In this document: piece by piece, positions 6,339-13,795 of the stretch
Position numbering within the stretch: position 1 is the stretch's first letter
Layout of the letters: each line of letters begins with the position of its first letter
Source of the DNA: a virus
Strand: one strand, 5' to 3'
DNA length: 41,234 bases
Virus record (IMG/VR): IMGVR_UViG_3300034375_012070
Span: 1 to 41,234 of that record
The notes under the pieces: generated by a model
What the model was told of the DNA's origin: nothing
Seen by the model: only the letters and a program-made list of their open reading frames with translations
The model's database searches: none
Translations under genes and position numbers: made by a program

Positions 6339-6878
6339 TCAGGGCTTCAGAGCAAGCATCATTGCCGATGCTGCCGTTGCATCCAGACGAGAGATTTTGA
6401 TGTGTGCGCCGGGTCCGTCCTTCGGGTCACAAAAAACCTTCATGGATGTGGCGGCGACAATCAAAGCGTCGTCATCGTAACATATTTTTGTCAATGCGTC
6501 GCCACAGGCTCTTAGGAGTTTGTCTGCATCGCCCTTGACCGAATGAAACACTGGTGCGCCCTGCTTCAACTCGCCTCTACTGTTAAAATGAATCTTTGGA
6601 CGTGGCATATAAAATAGTGCGTTAAGCATAAAAATGCCATCTGTCGCCCAATCACGAGGGCGCATAAGCGTTGCCACACGCCCGATAGAAGCCCTCCAGG
6701 CATAGAGGCCCTTGGACTGCTCCACCATTGCTACAGCGACCTTCTGACGGCCCTCCTTGTCGGTGTAGGCGCGGCCAAACGCACTCTTTGAGCCCTGCGT
6801 CTCAGGCTTGCCAGCGACAAAGAAGGAATAGGACTGAACAGAGCACTGCTCAAGCGTTGTGATCAAATTCGCTGTCAT
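6339..6878 (-). CDS. rusA: RusA-family Holliday junction resolvase
   Basis: The 179-residue endonuclease resolves branched DNA made by recombination and replication. It has the RusA core: FFVAGKPETQGSKSAF (19-34), YMPRPK (90-95) and KGDADKLLRACGDALT (115-130) with its acidic metal-binding residues. CYDDDALIV (133-141) supplies further acidic residues. ATG 6878 is chosen, giving 29 bp overlap with the gene before. It sits in the replication/recombination operon with ERF, SSB and a RecB-like nuclease. Confidence 0.88.
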   Translation of the reverse strand: MTANLITTLEQCSVQSYSFFVAGKPETQGSKSAFGRAYTDKEGRQKVAVAMVEQSKGLYAWRASIGRVATLMRPRDWATDGIFMLNALFYMPRPKIHFNSRGELKQGAPVFHSVKGDADKLLRACGDALTKICYDDDALIVAATSMKVFCDPKDGPGAHIKISRLDATAASAMMLALKP

Positions 6879-7587
6879 TCGCAGAGGGCTCTTCTTTGTA
6901 GATTTCAATTAGCTTAGCTATTAAAACGCGCCTCTTTTTTCTGTCAAGACGCTTGCTGAGAGCCTTTGCAAGATCCTCTACTTGCAAGATTGTTGGGTGC
7001 TTGTATAGAGCAAGGGGCTTGAGTCGTTCTTTCTTTTCCCAAAAACCAAGATCTTGTGCGCAGTCTGTTACATCTTTGTATTTTCTTTCTGCGCCGATCT
7101 CTTGCAAAAGCTCAGGATATTGATGATACAATCTGCGAAGAATGTTTATTCGCCTCCACTTTTCTCGTTTATCTCTCTTGTATTTACCATTTATGTAAGC
7201 ATCAATTCTTCTAAATTCAAGATATTCATGCGGCAGGTCATACTTGTCATGCTGTTCACCAAGCCACTTAACAAATCTTGCGGCGCACTGAGCCTGCGTT
7301 CTGTCTTTAGTCGCAGCCTTTGCACAATTTGCCAAAAATGTTGGCATTGTTTCTCTTTTTACACCTAGTCCATAATGAGAATTAAAGATAAAGTCCTTCA
7401 TTCCAGCAAGTTTTATCTCTTTGCCCGTGAATGTTTTATAGCCCAGGTAAAACTCATTTTTGATTATCTTGCACATTGTTACAAAAAACGCCTCGGAGCT
7501 TTCGTTATTCACAATTGCCCCGAGGTGTAAGCGTGCATCAGCTACAAGCCGCGCCCCATAAAATTCGTCACTTTTGTCTTTTAGCAT
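6850..7587 (-). CDS. 245-residue hypothetical protein in the replication operon
   Basis: This is a basic, lysine- and arginine-rich helical protein without a recognised domain. The N-terminal part has conserved-looking segments (FYLGYKTFTGKEIKLAG, FNSHYGLGVKRETMP), and the C-terminal half is highly charged (KYKRDKREKWRRINILRRLY). It overlaps the kinase gene by 7 bp and rusA by 29 bp, so the three are translated together. A nucleic-acid-binding function in recombination is plausible from charge and context only. Confidence 0.7.
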   Translation of the reverse strand: MLKDKSDEFYGARLVADARLHLGAIVNNESSEAFFVTMCKIIKNEFYLGYKTFTGKEIKLAGMKDFIFNSHYGLGVKRETMPTFLANCAKAATKDRTQAQCAARFVKWLGEQHDKYDLPHEYLEFRRIDAYINGKYKRDKREKWRRINILRRLYHQYPELLQEIGAERKYKDVTDCAQDLGFWEKKERLKPLALYKHPTILQVEDLAKALSKRLDRKKRRVLIAKLIEIYKEEPSANDSEFDHNA

Positions 7588-8135
7588 CCTGCGGCTTTGT
7601 CAATCTTCGCCCTGAAGTCAGCAATTGTACCGTCATTGATGATGACTTGATCAAATGACTCCCATTTGTCAAGTGCGCCTTCTGATTCATGAGTCGTATT
7701 TCTTTGTGCTGACGGACGAATAATCATCCACATCTCGCCTCCTATCTTTTTGACTAATTCGGCTTCGTTTTGAAAACGAACGTCATCAATAATAATTTTA
7801 GAGTCGCTGTCTTTTAGATGAGAAGCAACGCGAGACATCATGCAATCTAGCCAGATCTCGCTACCTATACAATTACGCCCCCACTCTGTTCCTAGTGTTT
7901 GCAGTATGTGCCTAGCAGTCGTTTTAATCGCAGGAATTGTCTCTTCTTTGCTCGCCCATACAAATCTGACTGCTTGTTCTTTGGGATAGCCGAAAGACAT
8001 GATAAACTCCGTCGCCATTTTCTTTATTGGTTCGGCGAAGCTCATCGTTTTGTATCCACTTTGCTCCAAAACACTCGCCGTGAATGTTTTCCCCGACTGA
8101 GGGGCGGGACTATAAAGTCCAATGAGCTGAGCCAT
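7581..8135 (-). CDS. phage deoxynucleoside monophosphate kinase
   Basis: A 184-residue P-loop kinase that would phosphorylate dNMPs for phage DNA synthesis. The Walker A motif SPAPQSGKT is at residues 9-17. It is followed by the GYKTMSFAEPIKKM segment typical of phage dNMP/adenylate kinase-like proteins, and a Walker B-like IIIDDVRFQNEAE near residue 115. ATG 8135 (MAQLIGLYS) is preferred to an in-frame TTG two codons upstream. It works with MazG and Dcd in nucleotide metabolism. Confidence 0.85.
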   Translation of the reverse strand: MAQLIGLYSPAPQSGKTFTASVLEQSGYKTMSFAEPIKKMATEFIMSFGYPKEQAVRFVWASKEETIPAIKTTARHILQTLGTEWGRNCIGSEIWLDCMMSRVASHLKDSDSKIIIDDVRFQNEAELVKKIGGEMWMIIRPSAQRNTTHESEGALDKWESFDQVIINDGTIADFRAKIDKAAGC

Positions 8136-8159
8136 TAGCAATTAAGGGTTGAGCGAATT

Positions 8160-8189
8160 ATACAAGAAAACCCCCTTTCGGAGGTTTTC
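8160..8189 (-). terminator. hairpin between the ssb side and the dNMP kinase gene
   Basis: GAAAACCCCC-TTTC-GGAGGTTTTC folds into a stem with one mismatch. On the minus strand TTTTC ends the stem, giving a weak U-tract, so it could end the SSB transcript. T-runs on both arms make a bidirectional terminator possible. Confidence 0.5.
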
Positions 8190-8216
8190 AAGTCTTGGAC
8201 TTACGAGTGGTCTGCC

Positions 8217-8348
8217 TTAATAGAGCCCAGAAGCCATGACTGGCCGGATCCGCTCTACTCCCAGATAAGACCCCAGCTTGCTGATGCTTTTACAGGTGGC
8301 TTCCACCGCATGGTCCGAGCAGTGGCTGTAACAGCATCGGGGAGGCAG
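8217..8348 (-). CDS. possible 43-residue Cys-containing protein, unusual start
   Basis: The 247-bp gap between ssb and the kinase gene holds one open minus-strand frame reading PPRCCYSHCSDHAVEATCKS... to TAA 8217-8219. It has protein-like composition and four cysteines and two histidines that could bind a metal. No ATG, GTG or TTG follows the upstream in-frame stop, so CTG 8348 is the best start. I rate it only as possible; the rest of the gap shows just the hairpin at 8166-8189. Confidence 0.3.
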   Translation of the reverse strand: MPPRCCYSHCSDHAVEATCKSISKLGSYLGVERIRPVMASGLY

Positions 8349-8388
8349 ATATACGAGCCGATAGCGTTAGCTCTACTCTGCCAAGAAA

Positions 8389-8736
8389 TCAGAACGCAAC
8401 TTCCGGGTCAATTGTCTTGCGCTCGGAGTCGCCGTTCATCTTTTCAGGAAGCGTGAAGTCCATGGCATCCATATAAATAGACGCGTACTCACTACCGTCC
8501 TGCTTCTTTTTGCCGCTAATGTTTCGTACACCACCGATAATGGTCACTTGGCGACCATCCATCATGTACTTAGAGGCTACGTCAATCTTCTTGCCGTAGA
8601 AGACTGCGTTGATGTAATGAGTTTGTTTGCCGTTGGTGGTTTTAGAGCGAATGGTGACAGTGGCGCGTTTGCCGTATTCAGTGTCTTCCACCTTGGGTTC
8701 ACCTGTGATGAAACCGCTGGCAGTGATTGTGAGCAT
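8389..8736 (-). CDS. ssb: single-stranded DNA-binding protein
   Basis: The 115-residue protein has a single OB-fold domain (MLTITASGFITGEPKVEDTE..., HYINAVFYGKKIDVASKYM, GRQVTIIGGVRN) and lacks the long acidic tail of bacterial SSB. It ends in DPEVAF, so only a short acidic/aromatic terminus is available for partner binding. It starts two bases before the end of the exonuclease gene upstream and belongs to the same operon as ERF. Confidence 0.88.
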   Translation of the reverse strand: MLTITASGFITGEPKVEDTEYGKRATVTIRSKTTNGKQTHYINAVFYGKKIDVASKYMMDGRQVTIIGGVRNISGKKKQDGSEYASIYMDAMDFTLPEKMNGDSERKTIDPEVAF

Positions 8737-8738
8737 GT

Positions 8739-9500
8739 TTAGATGGCGACGTTAATCGCCCGAGGAAGTGAGACGTTTTCGAGTGAGGTGTAAGCGTTTA
8801 AGCGCTCGATAAACTCTTGCGCTTTTGCTTTCAGCTCTTGCTTGTCCAGAACGTGAATGTGTGGTTCACGCCAGTCATAGCAAACACAGATTACACCCTG
8901 AGTTATCTGATTGTCAAGCTCACCTTTTTTTACGGCAAGATTGTGAGCAAGCGCATATGAAGCAATCTGAACCTCGGCTTCTTTGTAGTGCGACATTGAT
9001 TTTGGTTTTTTCTTCACGCCATCTTCTTTGTATGAGCGTACTGTTTTCCAGTCCCAGATTGTGTATTGACCTTCCCAGGTAAGGCGAAGGTCAGCCGTAC
9101 CTGCATAACCGAGATCGCAAAACAATTCTTCTTCCATCAGGAATGACGGCTTGCTGGCTCCATTCTTGAAGTTTTCGTTTTTGATTAAGTCAAGGACAGG
9201 CGAAAGATGAGTGATGTACTCGTGAATGTTGTATTCCATGATTTCATCCATTGTCGGATGATCCATTTTGTGTTTATCTGCGTCGCCCATGAACGAAAGT
9301 TCAACTTCTGAGTGAATGATTGTTCCCCTTCGTTGCGCCCGTTGCATGATTTCCTGCCAATTTGGCTCCATCTGACGCCAGATCTCCAAGCCCTTCATCT
9401 TGTTCGGATTGAAGAGTTCAGACGTGCGCCCCAGCACCGTGCTGACAGAGACGTACTCGCGGTCGTCTTTTATGTAGAAACCTGAGCGTGGGTGTACCAT
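8739..9500 (-). CDS. PD-(D/E)XK exonuclease, RecB/Cas4-like
   Basis: A 253-residue nuclease of the RecB-like PD-(D/E)XK family. The motif RGTIIHSEVE (58-67) supplies the His/Glu of motif I. YAGTADL (132-138) gives the first metal-binding Asp, WDWKT (149-153) the D-x-K core, and EVQIASYALA (176-185) the Q-x3-Y helix. With the ERF annealase and SSB it forms a phage exonuclease/annealase recombination system that processes double-strand ends. The start at 9500 follows a CTCAGAAA leader instead of a Shine-Dalgarno. Confidence 0.88.
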   Translation of the reverse strand: MVHPRSGFYIKDDREYVSVSTVLGRTSELFNPNKMKGLEIWRQMEPNWQEIMQRAQRRGTIIHSEVELSFMGDADKHKMDHPTMDEIMEYNIHEYITHLSPVLDLIKNENFKNGASKPSFLMEEELFCDLGYAGTADLRLTWEGQYTIWDWKTVRSYKEDGVKKKPKSMSHYKEAEVQIASYALAHNLAVKKGELDNQITQGVICVCYDWREPHIHVLDKQELKAKAQEFIERLNAYTSLENVSLPRAINVAI

Positions 9501-9524
9501 TTTCTGAGAGTGAGATGCGTGTCA

Positions 9525-9553
9525 ATTATCGCGCAGTTGTCTTGAATTTGCAA
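9525..9553 (-). promoter_or_regulatory. sigma70-type promoter upstream of the exonuclease gene
   Basis: On the minus strand TTGCAA, 17 bp and GATAAT lie 25 bp upstream of the exonuclease ATG, with a CTCAGAAAATG leader. The -10 departs from consensus at one position. Confidence 0.5.
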
Positions 9554-9564
9554 GCAAGCTACGC

Positions 9565-10029
9565 TCATTCTTCAAAGTATGGGCAGTCTGAAGCAAATGC
9601 TCCCCCTGCCTCAGGAATGTCAAGGTCGCAGCTTCCTTTCCACCAGTGCTTGCAGTTGCGACAGGACTTTCCATCCCCGCCTACGAGCTTTGGCCTGCTG
9701 CCTGAGTTGTTTCGCGGAAGCTCAGGGAAGAGGTGCTTGTGCGATTGACCTGTTCTGACTTGGCTAATAGTCTGATGTGTGACCTTAAGGATTTTTGCAA
9801 TTTCACCCCCAGGGCGAGGGTCGGTAAGAATTAGATAAATGTCGTCAGTTGATAGCCATTTGTACCTAGGCGGCAGTGGAACTTCTTTTTTTCGCTTTGT
9901 GTCATAATAAACTTTCCATCGATGCCCACAGCACTTGCAGCGAAGAAAGTACGTCCTTATGTTGCGTTGATTTTTCCAGTTGTGTGTTGAGATTATTTTT
10001 CTAAAGGTGTGCGTGCAGTGTTTAGCCAT
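9565..10029 (-). CDS. HTH DNA-binding protein flanked by two zinc-binding motifs
   Basis: The 154-residue product begins with a zinc-ribbon-like part (RCKCCGHRWKVYY, C31/C33/C34 with H5/H7). A helix-turn-helix follows at about 75-95 (EIAKILKVTHQTISQVRTGQ). It ends in a second Cys cluster (C123-x2-C126, C134, C149; SCRNCKHWW...DCPYFEE), a small domain I associate with cyanobacterial and cyanophage regulators. It is probably a transcriptional or replication regulator. It overlaps the membrane-protein gene upstream by 8 bp. Confidence 0.72.
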   Translation of the reverse strand: MAKHCTHTFRKIISTHNWKNQRNIRTYFLRCKCCGHRWKVYYDTKRKKEVPLPPRYKWLSTDDIYLILTDPRPGGEIAKILKVTHQTISQVRTGQSHKHLFPELPRNNSGSRPKLVGGDGKSCRNCKHWWKGSCDLDIPEAGGAFASDCPYFEE

Positions 10030-10198
10030 TCCAGTGACGGATTACACCAGCGATGATAAAGCAGTTCGTCGTTAAATAGCTAAGCAGGATCAGCAGCCTT
10101 ACGAAGGCGACATGATCTGACTCCTGATCGCACGAGCTTGCTTTTTCGCCCAGCGCCTTAGCAGTCAAGCGCCACGCTTTTCGCCTAAAAAACCTCAT
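10022..10198 (-). CDS. 58-residue single-span membrane protein
   Basis: ATG 10198 to TAA 10022-10024, overlapping both neighbours. A basic, W-containing N-terminus (MRFFRRKAWRLTAKALG) and an acidic CDQESDH stretch precede a hydrophobic segment at about residues 33-53 (VRLLILLSYLTTNCFIIAGV). The basic side is predicted to be cytoplasmic. I recall very similar proteins in cyanophages. Its role in an otherwise replication-related operon is unknown; superinfection exclusion is a conceivable job for such proteins. Confidence 0.68.
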   Translation of the reverse strand: MRFFRRKAWRLTAKALGEKASSCDQESDHVAFVRLLILLSYLTTNCFIIAGVIRHWNG

Positions 10199-10445
10199 GA
10201 GATTGAGGCGGCCTAGGAGATGGGCGGCGTTCAGCGCGGAGTGCCATCGCAGCCTCGTAGCCGTCGTTGTCCCTAACCAGCTCGCAGCACGCCTCCAACT
10301 CTTGATCGGCGCCCCATCGGACGGCGTGGTCGATGACGTCGAGCATGGGCTTTTGAAGGGGGATGACTACGGTGTTGCCGTAGATCTCGTGGACCCATTT
10401 AGCCGCCAGTTCTGGCGATGGCCCGGAGATGGGGTGGTCAGTCAT
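10185..10445 (-). CDS. 86-residue conserved hypothetical protein (ADQELEACCE motif)
   Basis: ATG 10445 (MTDHPISGPSPELAAKW...) overlaps the ERF stop by 8 bp. The core GADQELEACCELVRDN and the C-terminal basic ALRAERRPSPRPP match a very common small protein of Synechococcus phages and related cyanobacterial islands, from memory. No function is established that I know of. The double Cys in a helix is the only notable feature. Confidence 0.72.
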   Translation of the reverse strand: MTDHPISGPSPELAAKWVHEIYGNTVVIPLQKPMLDVIDHAVRWGADQELEACCELVRDNDGYEAAMALRAERRPSPRPPQSHEVF

Positions 10446-11193
10446 CACCAAACGCCTCCTCAGCAGCCTTCGCTAGTTCATCAATCGAGTTCGCAGCGCT
10501 CAGTTGATCTTGTACGGGCGCAGGAATAATTTGTGCGCCTTTGCTGTTCTTGCCTTGGTTGAACATCTTGATGTGATCAGCGCCAACCGCTTTCAAGAGT
10601 GCAGTGGCTTTGTTTTCTGCTATCGCATCAATACTTTCGGATTCCGTCAGCGCCAGCACGGTTTTGATGCCGTAGGGGGTGATGCCCAGCTCGTTCAGCT
10701 TGCTCTCCAGCTTGCGCTGCAGAGAGATCTCAGGCGACGCTTCAGCGGGCTCAGGGGCAGAAACAGGAGCGGGAGATGATCGCTTTGCTGGTGTCGCAGA
10801 GCTACGAGCGCCATCGCTACCCAGAACGGCGTCTAGGGCGTCGTGCTCAACGATCTCCATCGCCGTCACCCACAGGTAACGACGTAGGTAGGTCTGCACT
10901 GCGCCGAGATTCTGAATTTCGTGTGCGCCCTTGAGCGCAGCAGACGACATTGGCGAAGAGATCAGAATCTTGTCGTCGGGTTTGTCGCAGTCGTAGACCG
11001 TGAGAACTGCTTGCTCGGTGCCATAGCTGACAACACCGCAAATGCCAAGCTTCAAAAAGATTTCTTGAACAGTTGGGAGGAAATCACCAAGTTCAAAGTA
11101 ATTGTATCCAGCAAATTTGTTTTTGCCGCTTTTCGACAGCTTTTTGCCCTGCAGTGCGATGCGTGCCTGCATGAGCTTTTGATGAACCGACAT
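10438..11193 (-). CDS. erf: ERF-family single-strand annealing recombinase
   Basis: The 251-residue protein anneals complementary single strands during phage recombination. The N-terminal ERF core spans about residues 1-135: LMQARIALQGKKLSKSGKNK, FAGYNYFELGDFLPTVQEIF and NLGAVQTYLRRYLWVTAMEI, followed by EHDALDAV. A P/A/S-rich linker and a helical C-terminal domain come next. It sits upstream of the SSB and exonuclease genes in the same direction, the usual annealase/nuclease partnership. It begins with a TCAGAAAACATG leader and its own promoter. Confidence 0.88.
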   Translation of the reverse strand: MSVHQKLMQARIALQGKKLSKSGKNKFAGYNYFELGDFLPTVQEIFLKLGICGVVSYGTEQAVLTVYDCDKPDDKILISSPMSSAALKGAHEIQNLGAVQTYLRRYLWVTAMEIVEHDALDAVLGSDGARSSATPAKRSSPAPVSAPEPAEASPEISLQRKLESKLNELGITPYGIKTVLALTESESIDAIAENKATALLKAVGADHIKMFNQGKNSKGAQIIPAPVQDQLSAANSIDELAKAAEEAFGDD

Positions 11194-11226
11194 GTTTTCT
11201 GACTGAGATAGTCGAGTGACTTGTGT

Positions 11227-11256
11227 AAGGTAGCATCACGTAGCACGACCCGTCAA
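11227..11256 (-). promoter_or_regulatory. sigma70-type promoter of the ERF operon
   Basis: On the minus strand TTGACG, an 18-bp spacer and TACCTT lie 34 bp upstream of the ERF start. The spacer contains GTGCTACGTGATGC, echoing the ACGTG/TGC pattern of the plus-strand cassettes. The -10 and start region are shared with the cyAbrB promoter. Confidence 0.62.
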
Positions 11257-11271
11257 GCCCTTAGTTGCAAA

Positions 11272-11565
11272 ATGCCAACACGAGCCTCAACGTCCCTGAA
11301 TCGCATCTTGCGCGTTTGTGTCAACCTGCTTTTTGAAAAAGGCGAGAGTGTACAAGCTATTGCAAATTTAATGCAGGGCTTTGTTGATAGAAGAATGATT
11401 CAAGAGTGGTATGAGAAATACTGCGAGATCAACGGGATTGCAACTGAAGAGAACTCTGACAACAAACATTTAACAAGAAAGATTCCTGTTGCGCCGATTG
11501 ATTTTGAAAAAGTGACACTCGATGAGTTTGAGAAACGCAAGGGGTCTAATTGGGATGACTTTTAA
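11272..11565 (+). CDS. 97-residue hypothetical protein, divergent from ERF
   Basis: The gene starts at ATG 11272 (MPTRASTSLNRILRVCVNLL...) and ends at TAA 11563-11565. The first half looks like a small helical bundle with a possible HTH (SVQAIANLMQGFVDRRMIQEWYEKY), and the C-terminal half is charged and probably disordered. It is one of only two plus-strand genes in the minus block and lies divergent from the ERF promoter, a position typical of regulators. It converges on the next gene with a 4-bp overlap. Function unproven. Confidence 0.6.
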   Translation: MPTRASTSLNRILRVCVNLLFEKGESVQAIANLMQGFVDRRMIQEWYEKYCEINGIATEENSDNKHLTRKIPVAPIDFEKVTLDEFEKRKGSNWDDF

Positions 11566-11762
11566 GCTTTTTCGTTTCGCCCCAGCTTTTTCTTTTTCTT
11601 TTTCTCAGCGGCTTTTTCTTTTTCAACTTCATTGGGTTTGATGTAGGGATTCTCGTGGATGTCAATAAACACTTCTGCAAATCCTGGAGGGTCTAAATCA
11701 GGGCGCAGTGTGAAGATCTGAGTCCAGTTTGGCGCTGGAGATATTTTCTTGTTTGTCGTCAT
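11562..11762 (-). CDS. 66-residue hypothetical protein with lysine-rich tail
   Basis: ATG 11762 (MTTNKKISPAPNWTQIFTLR...) is chosen, inside the end of the upstream frame. The PNWTQIF..RPDLDPPGF..V segment is a recurrent small cyanophage/cyanobacterial motif as I remember it. The C-terminus is a long EKEKAAEKKKKKK run, probably disordered and nucleic-acid binding. It overlaps the zinc-ribbon gene by 65 bp in another frame, which is unusually long. Confidence 0.6.
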   Translation of the reverse strand: MTTNKKISPAPNWTQIFTLRPDLDPPGFAEVFIDIHENPYIKPNEVEKEKAAEKKKKKKLGRNEKA

Positions 11763-12339
11763 ACGTCTGATTGAAATGCAGGCGCTCAAAATCATAGATT
11801 GAACTCAGCGTCTCCTCCAATTTTTCCGCACGCTCCATCACTTCTTTGACTTGCCCAAGATAATCAACAACGTATCTTTTGTTAGCAGCGGCAAATTTAG
11901 AAAGAGCGGCGACTAGATAAATTGCTTTTTTAGTGCAGCGCTTGTTTGCGTAAAACTCATCAAGTCGCATCTCGTGAAAAACGCATTCATCGCGTAGCGC
12001 ATTTACGAACGCAAACACTTTGTCTCGCTTTTTGATAAAAGTGCGTGTAATGTTAACGCACTTTTTTCTAAAAGCTCTTTTGTCCTCATAGCGCAAGAAT
12101 CTGTAATCGAAGTCATCAACTAAAGCGAACCCATAAGAGTTATTTGCAAATCCACACGCTTGCGAGAATAGAGCATAACTGTCCAAACCAACTTTTACTT
12201 TATCGCCCAACTTCAAGTATTGAGGCGGTGCAAAAGATGTTCCGTCGTAGCAAAATATCACTTCATCGTTCCACCTACATTTGTCGTCTGTATTGCGTCC
12301 GCAGATTGGGCAAGATTCACGGCGAGAGGAATGCTTCAT
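11698..12339 (-). CDS. zinc-ribbon protein next to DnaB (primase-like?)
   Basis: The 213-residue product starts with a Cys4 zinc ribbon: C10-x2-C13, C21 and C30 in CPICGRNTDDKCRWND...FCY. This arrangement resembles the zinc module of phage primases. The rest is helical and basic without a visible TOPRIM or primase catalytic motif. It overlaps the DnaB start by 4 bp. A helper of the helicase, such as a loader or primase accessory, fits the context but is inferred. Confidence 0.65.
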   Translation of the reverse strand: MKHSSRRESCPICGRNTDDKCRWNDEVIFCYDGTSFAPPQYLKLGDKVKVGLDSYALFSQACGFANNSYGFALVDDFDYRFLRYEDKRAFRKKCVNITRTFIKKRDKVFAFVNALRDECVFHEMRLDEFYANKRCTKKAIYLVAALSKFAAANKRYVVDYLGQVKEVMERAEKLEETLSSIYDFERLHFNQTYDDKQENISSAKLDSDLHTAP

Positions 12340-13763
12340 AGTTGACTCATCGAATCAAGCATTGCATAAAACTGTGCAGCAAACGTTGCATTGCATGTTC
12401 CCGTCGCACCTTGTCTATTTTTCACAACGGCGTACTCATAAAGAAGTGGGTCGGCTTCTTTGTCGTAGTAATACGGCCAGAAATTCATAATTACAACATC
12501 AGCATCTTCTTCGATGCGACCTGATTCACGTAGATCAGAAAGCATTGGACGCTTGTTGTCACGCATTTCCACGCCCCTGTTGAGCTGGCAGACGGCGAGG
12601 ATGTCAACACCTGTCTGAAGGGCAACTGTCTTGAGGCGTCGCGTTGCCTTGCCAACAGCAAGTGCTCTGTTTTCGCTTGAAACTTTTTCTGAGTCGAGAT
12701 CAAGCAAAGTAAGGTAATCTATAACGACAAGCCCAAGATCTTTATTTTTACGCTTCTCTGTTTTGATTTTAGAAACAACTTGATCGGGTGTAACGTCGTA
12801 AGTTTTTGCAAAGATCAGATTCTTTGCTATTTCTTCTAATTGCATTTCACGCAGGCGTTCTTCTTGATCTTTGTCGCGTGCTTGTCGAATGACATGCGCA
12901 TAAGACAAAGGATTGCGTGCGTTGTTCTCGATGCAATTAAGATAGTCCATGCAACTTATCATTCTATCGCAGACTTCTTTTTCTGACATCTCAAGCGTGT
13001 AGAACAGTACTTTGCACTTTTTCATTGCAACGTCAAGTGCAAGATTCATTGCCCAGGTTGATTTGCCAGAGCCCGGTCGCCCTGCCACAACGATGAGCCT
13101 GCCCTTGTCTGCGCTGTCCGGGTGACGGATGCCTCCACCCAAGCAGCTGTTCAGCCCGCTGAAACGGGTCTGCAAGACCCTGTTGATCAGCTTCGGGCCT
13201 AGGAGTATCTCCCGAGAGGCGAGGAGGGGGTGTAGGGCCTCCTGAGCGAGGTCATTCCCGTCGAGCAGTTCGGCGGCATGAAGAACATTCGCAAGAGCAA
13301 CTTTTGATTCGGCTTGACTGCAGCTTTTATTTACAAGATCAAGCGACGTTGCAAGATAATCTTTGATCAGACGGCGAGAACGATGAAACTTCCAGATGGG
13401 CAGAATTTGAAAGCGCCAGGTGTCTAGATCATTTTCAATCGGCAAACTAGCAATACTTTGCACATATTCCTCAGCAGCTCTTAGCTCGCAAGAGGATGCG
13501 TTTTTTAGGCGAGTCGAAAATGTAATGTCATTGATGGGCGCATGTGAAAAGTTAGTGAACTCTTCATATAAGCAGCTGTATGCGTATCTGTTAAATGGGT
13601 CGCTGAATAGCTCAGTAGATTTTGGTAGATCCATGAATTCACAGATCCAATCATTATCGCCTACGTCAAAAGAAAGATGATTATATGCGGCGGCAAGAAA
13701 GTGTTTTTCAATTGCTGATGAGTCAGCAGCAGTTTCAAAATTGGCGAGGTCGAGAAGAGTCAT
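12336..13763 (-). CDS. dnaB: DnaB-type replicative helicase
   Basis: A 475-residue hexameric 5'-3' helicase that unwinds the phage fork. An N-terminal helical domain (about 1-170) is followed by the RecA-like motor with Walker A GRPGSGKS (228-235), FYTLEMS (254-260) and Walker B LVVIDYL (345-351). DILAVCQLNRGVE and RESGRIEEDADVVI cover the sensor/H4 region. The upstream gene encodes a probable initiator, so this is the core replication module. The start at 13763 has a GGAAAC sequence just before it. Confidence 0.95.
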   Translation of the reverse strand: MTLLDLANFETAADSSAIEKHFLAAAYNHLSFDVGDNDWICEFMDLPKSTELFSDPFNRYAYSCLYEEFTNFSHAPINDITFSTRLKNASSCELRAAEEYVQSIASLPIENDLDTWRFQILPIWKFHRSRRLIKDYLATSLDLVNKSCSQAESKVALANVLHAAELLDGNDLAQEALHPLLASREILLGPKLINRVLQTRFSGLNSCLGGGIRHPDSADKGRLIVVAGRPGSGKSTWAMNLALDVAMKKCKVLFYTLEMSEKEVCDRMISCMDYLNCIENNARNPLSYAHVIRQARDKDQEERLREMQLEEIAKNLIFAKTYDVTPDQVVSKIKTEKRKNKDLGLVVIDYLTLLDLDSEKVSSENRALAVGKATRRLKTVALQTGVDILAVCQLNRGVEMRDNKRPMLSDLRESGRIEEDADVVIMNFWPYYYDKEADPLLYEYAVVKNRQGATGTCNATFAAQFYAMLDSMSQL

Positions 13764-13795
13764 GTTTCCGAGCAGAGTGGTTGAGTTTGTAGATC

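Noticed and set aside
8142-8172. TATAAT before the dNMP kinase gene as a promoter (minus strand)
   Set aside because: The -10 is perfect, but no -35 lies at 16-18 bp and the hairpin occupies that place.
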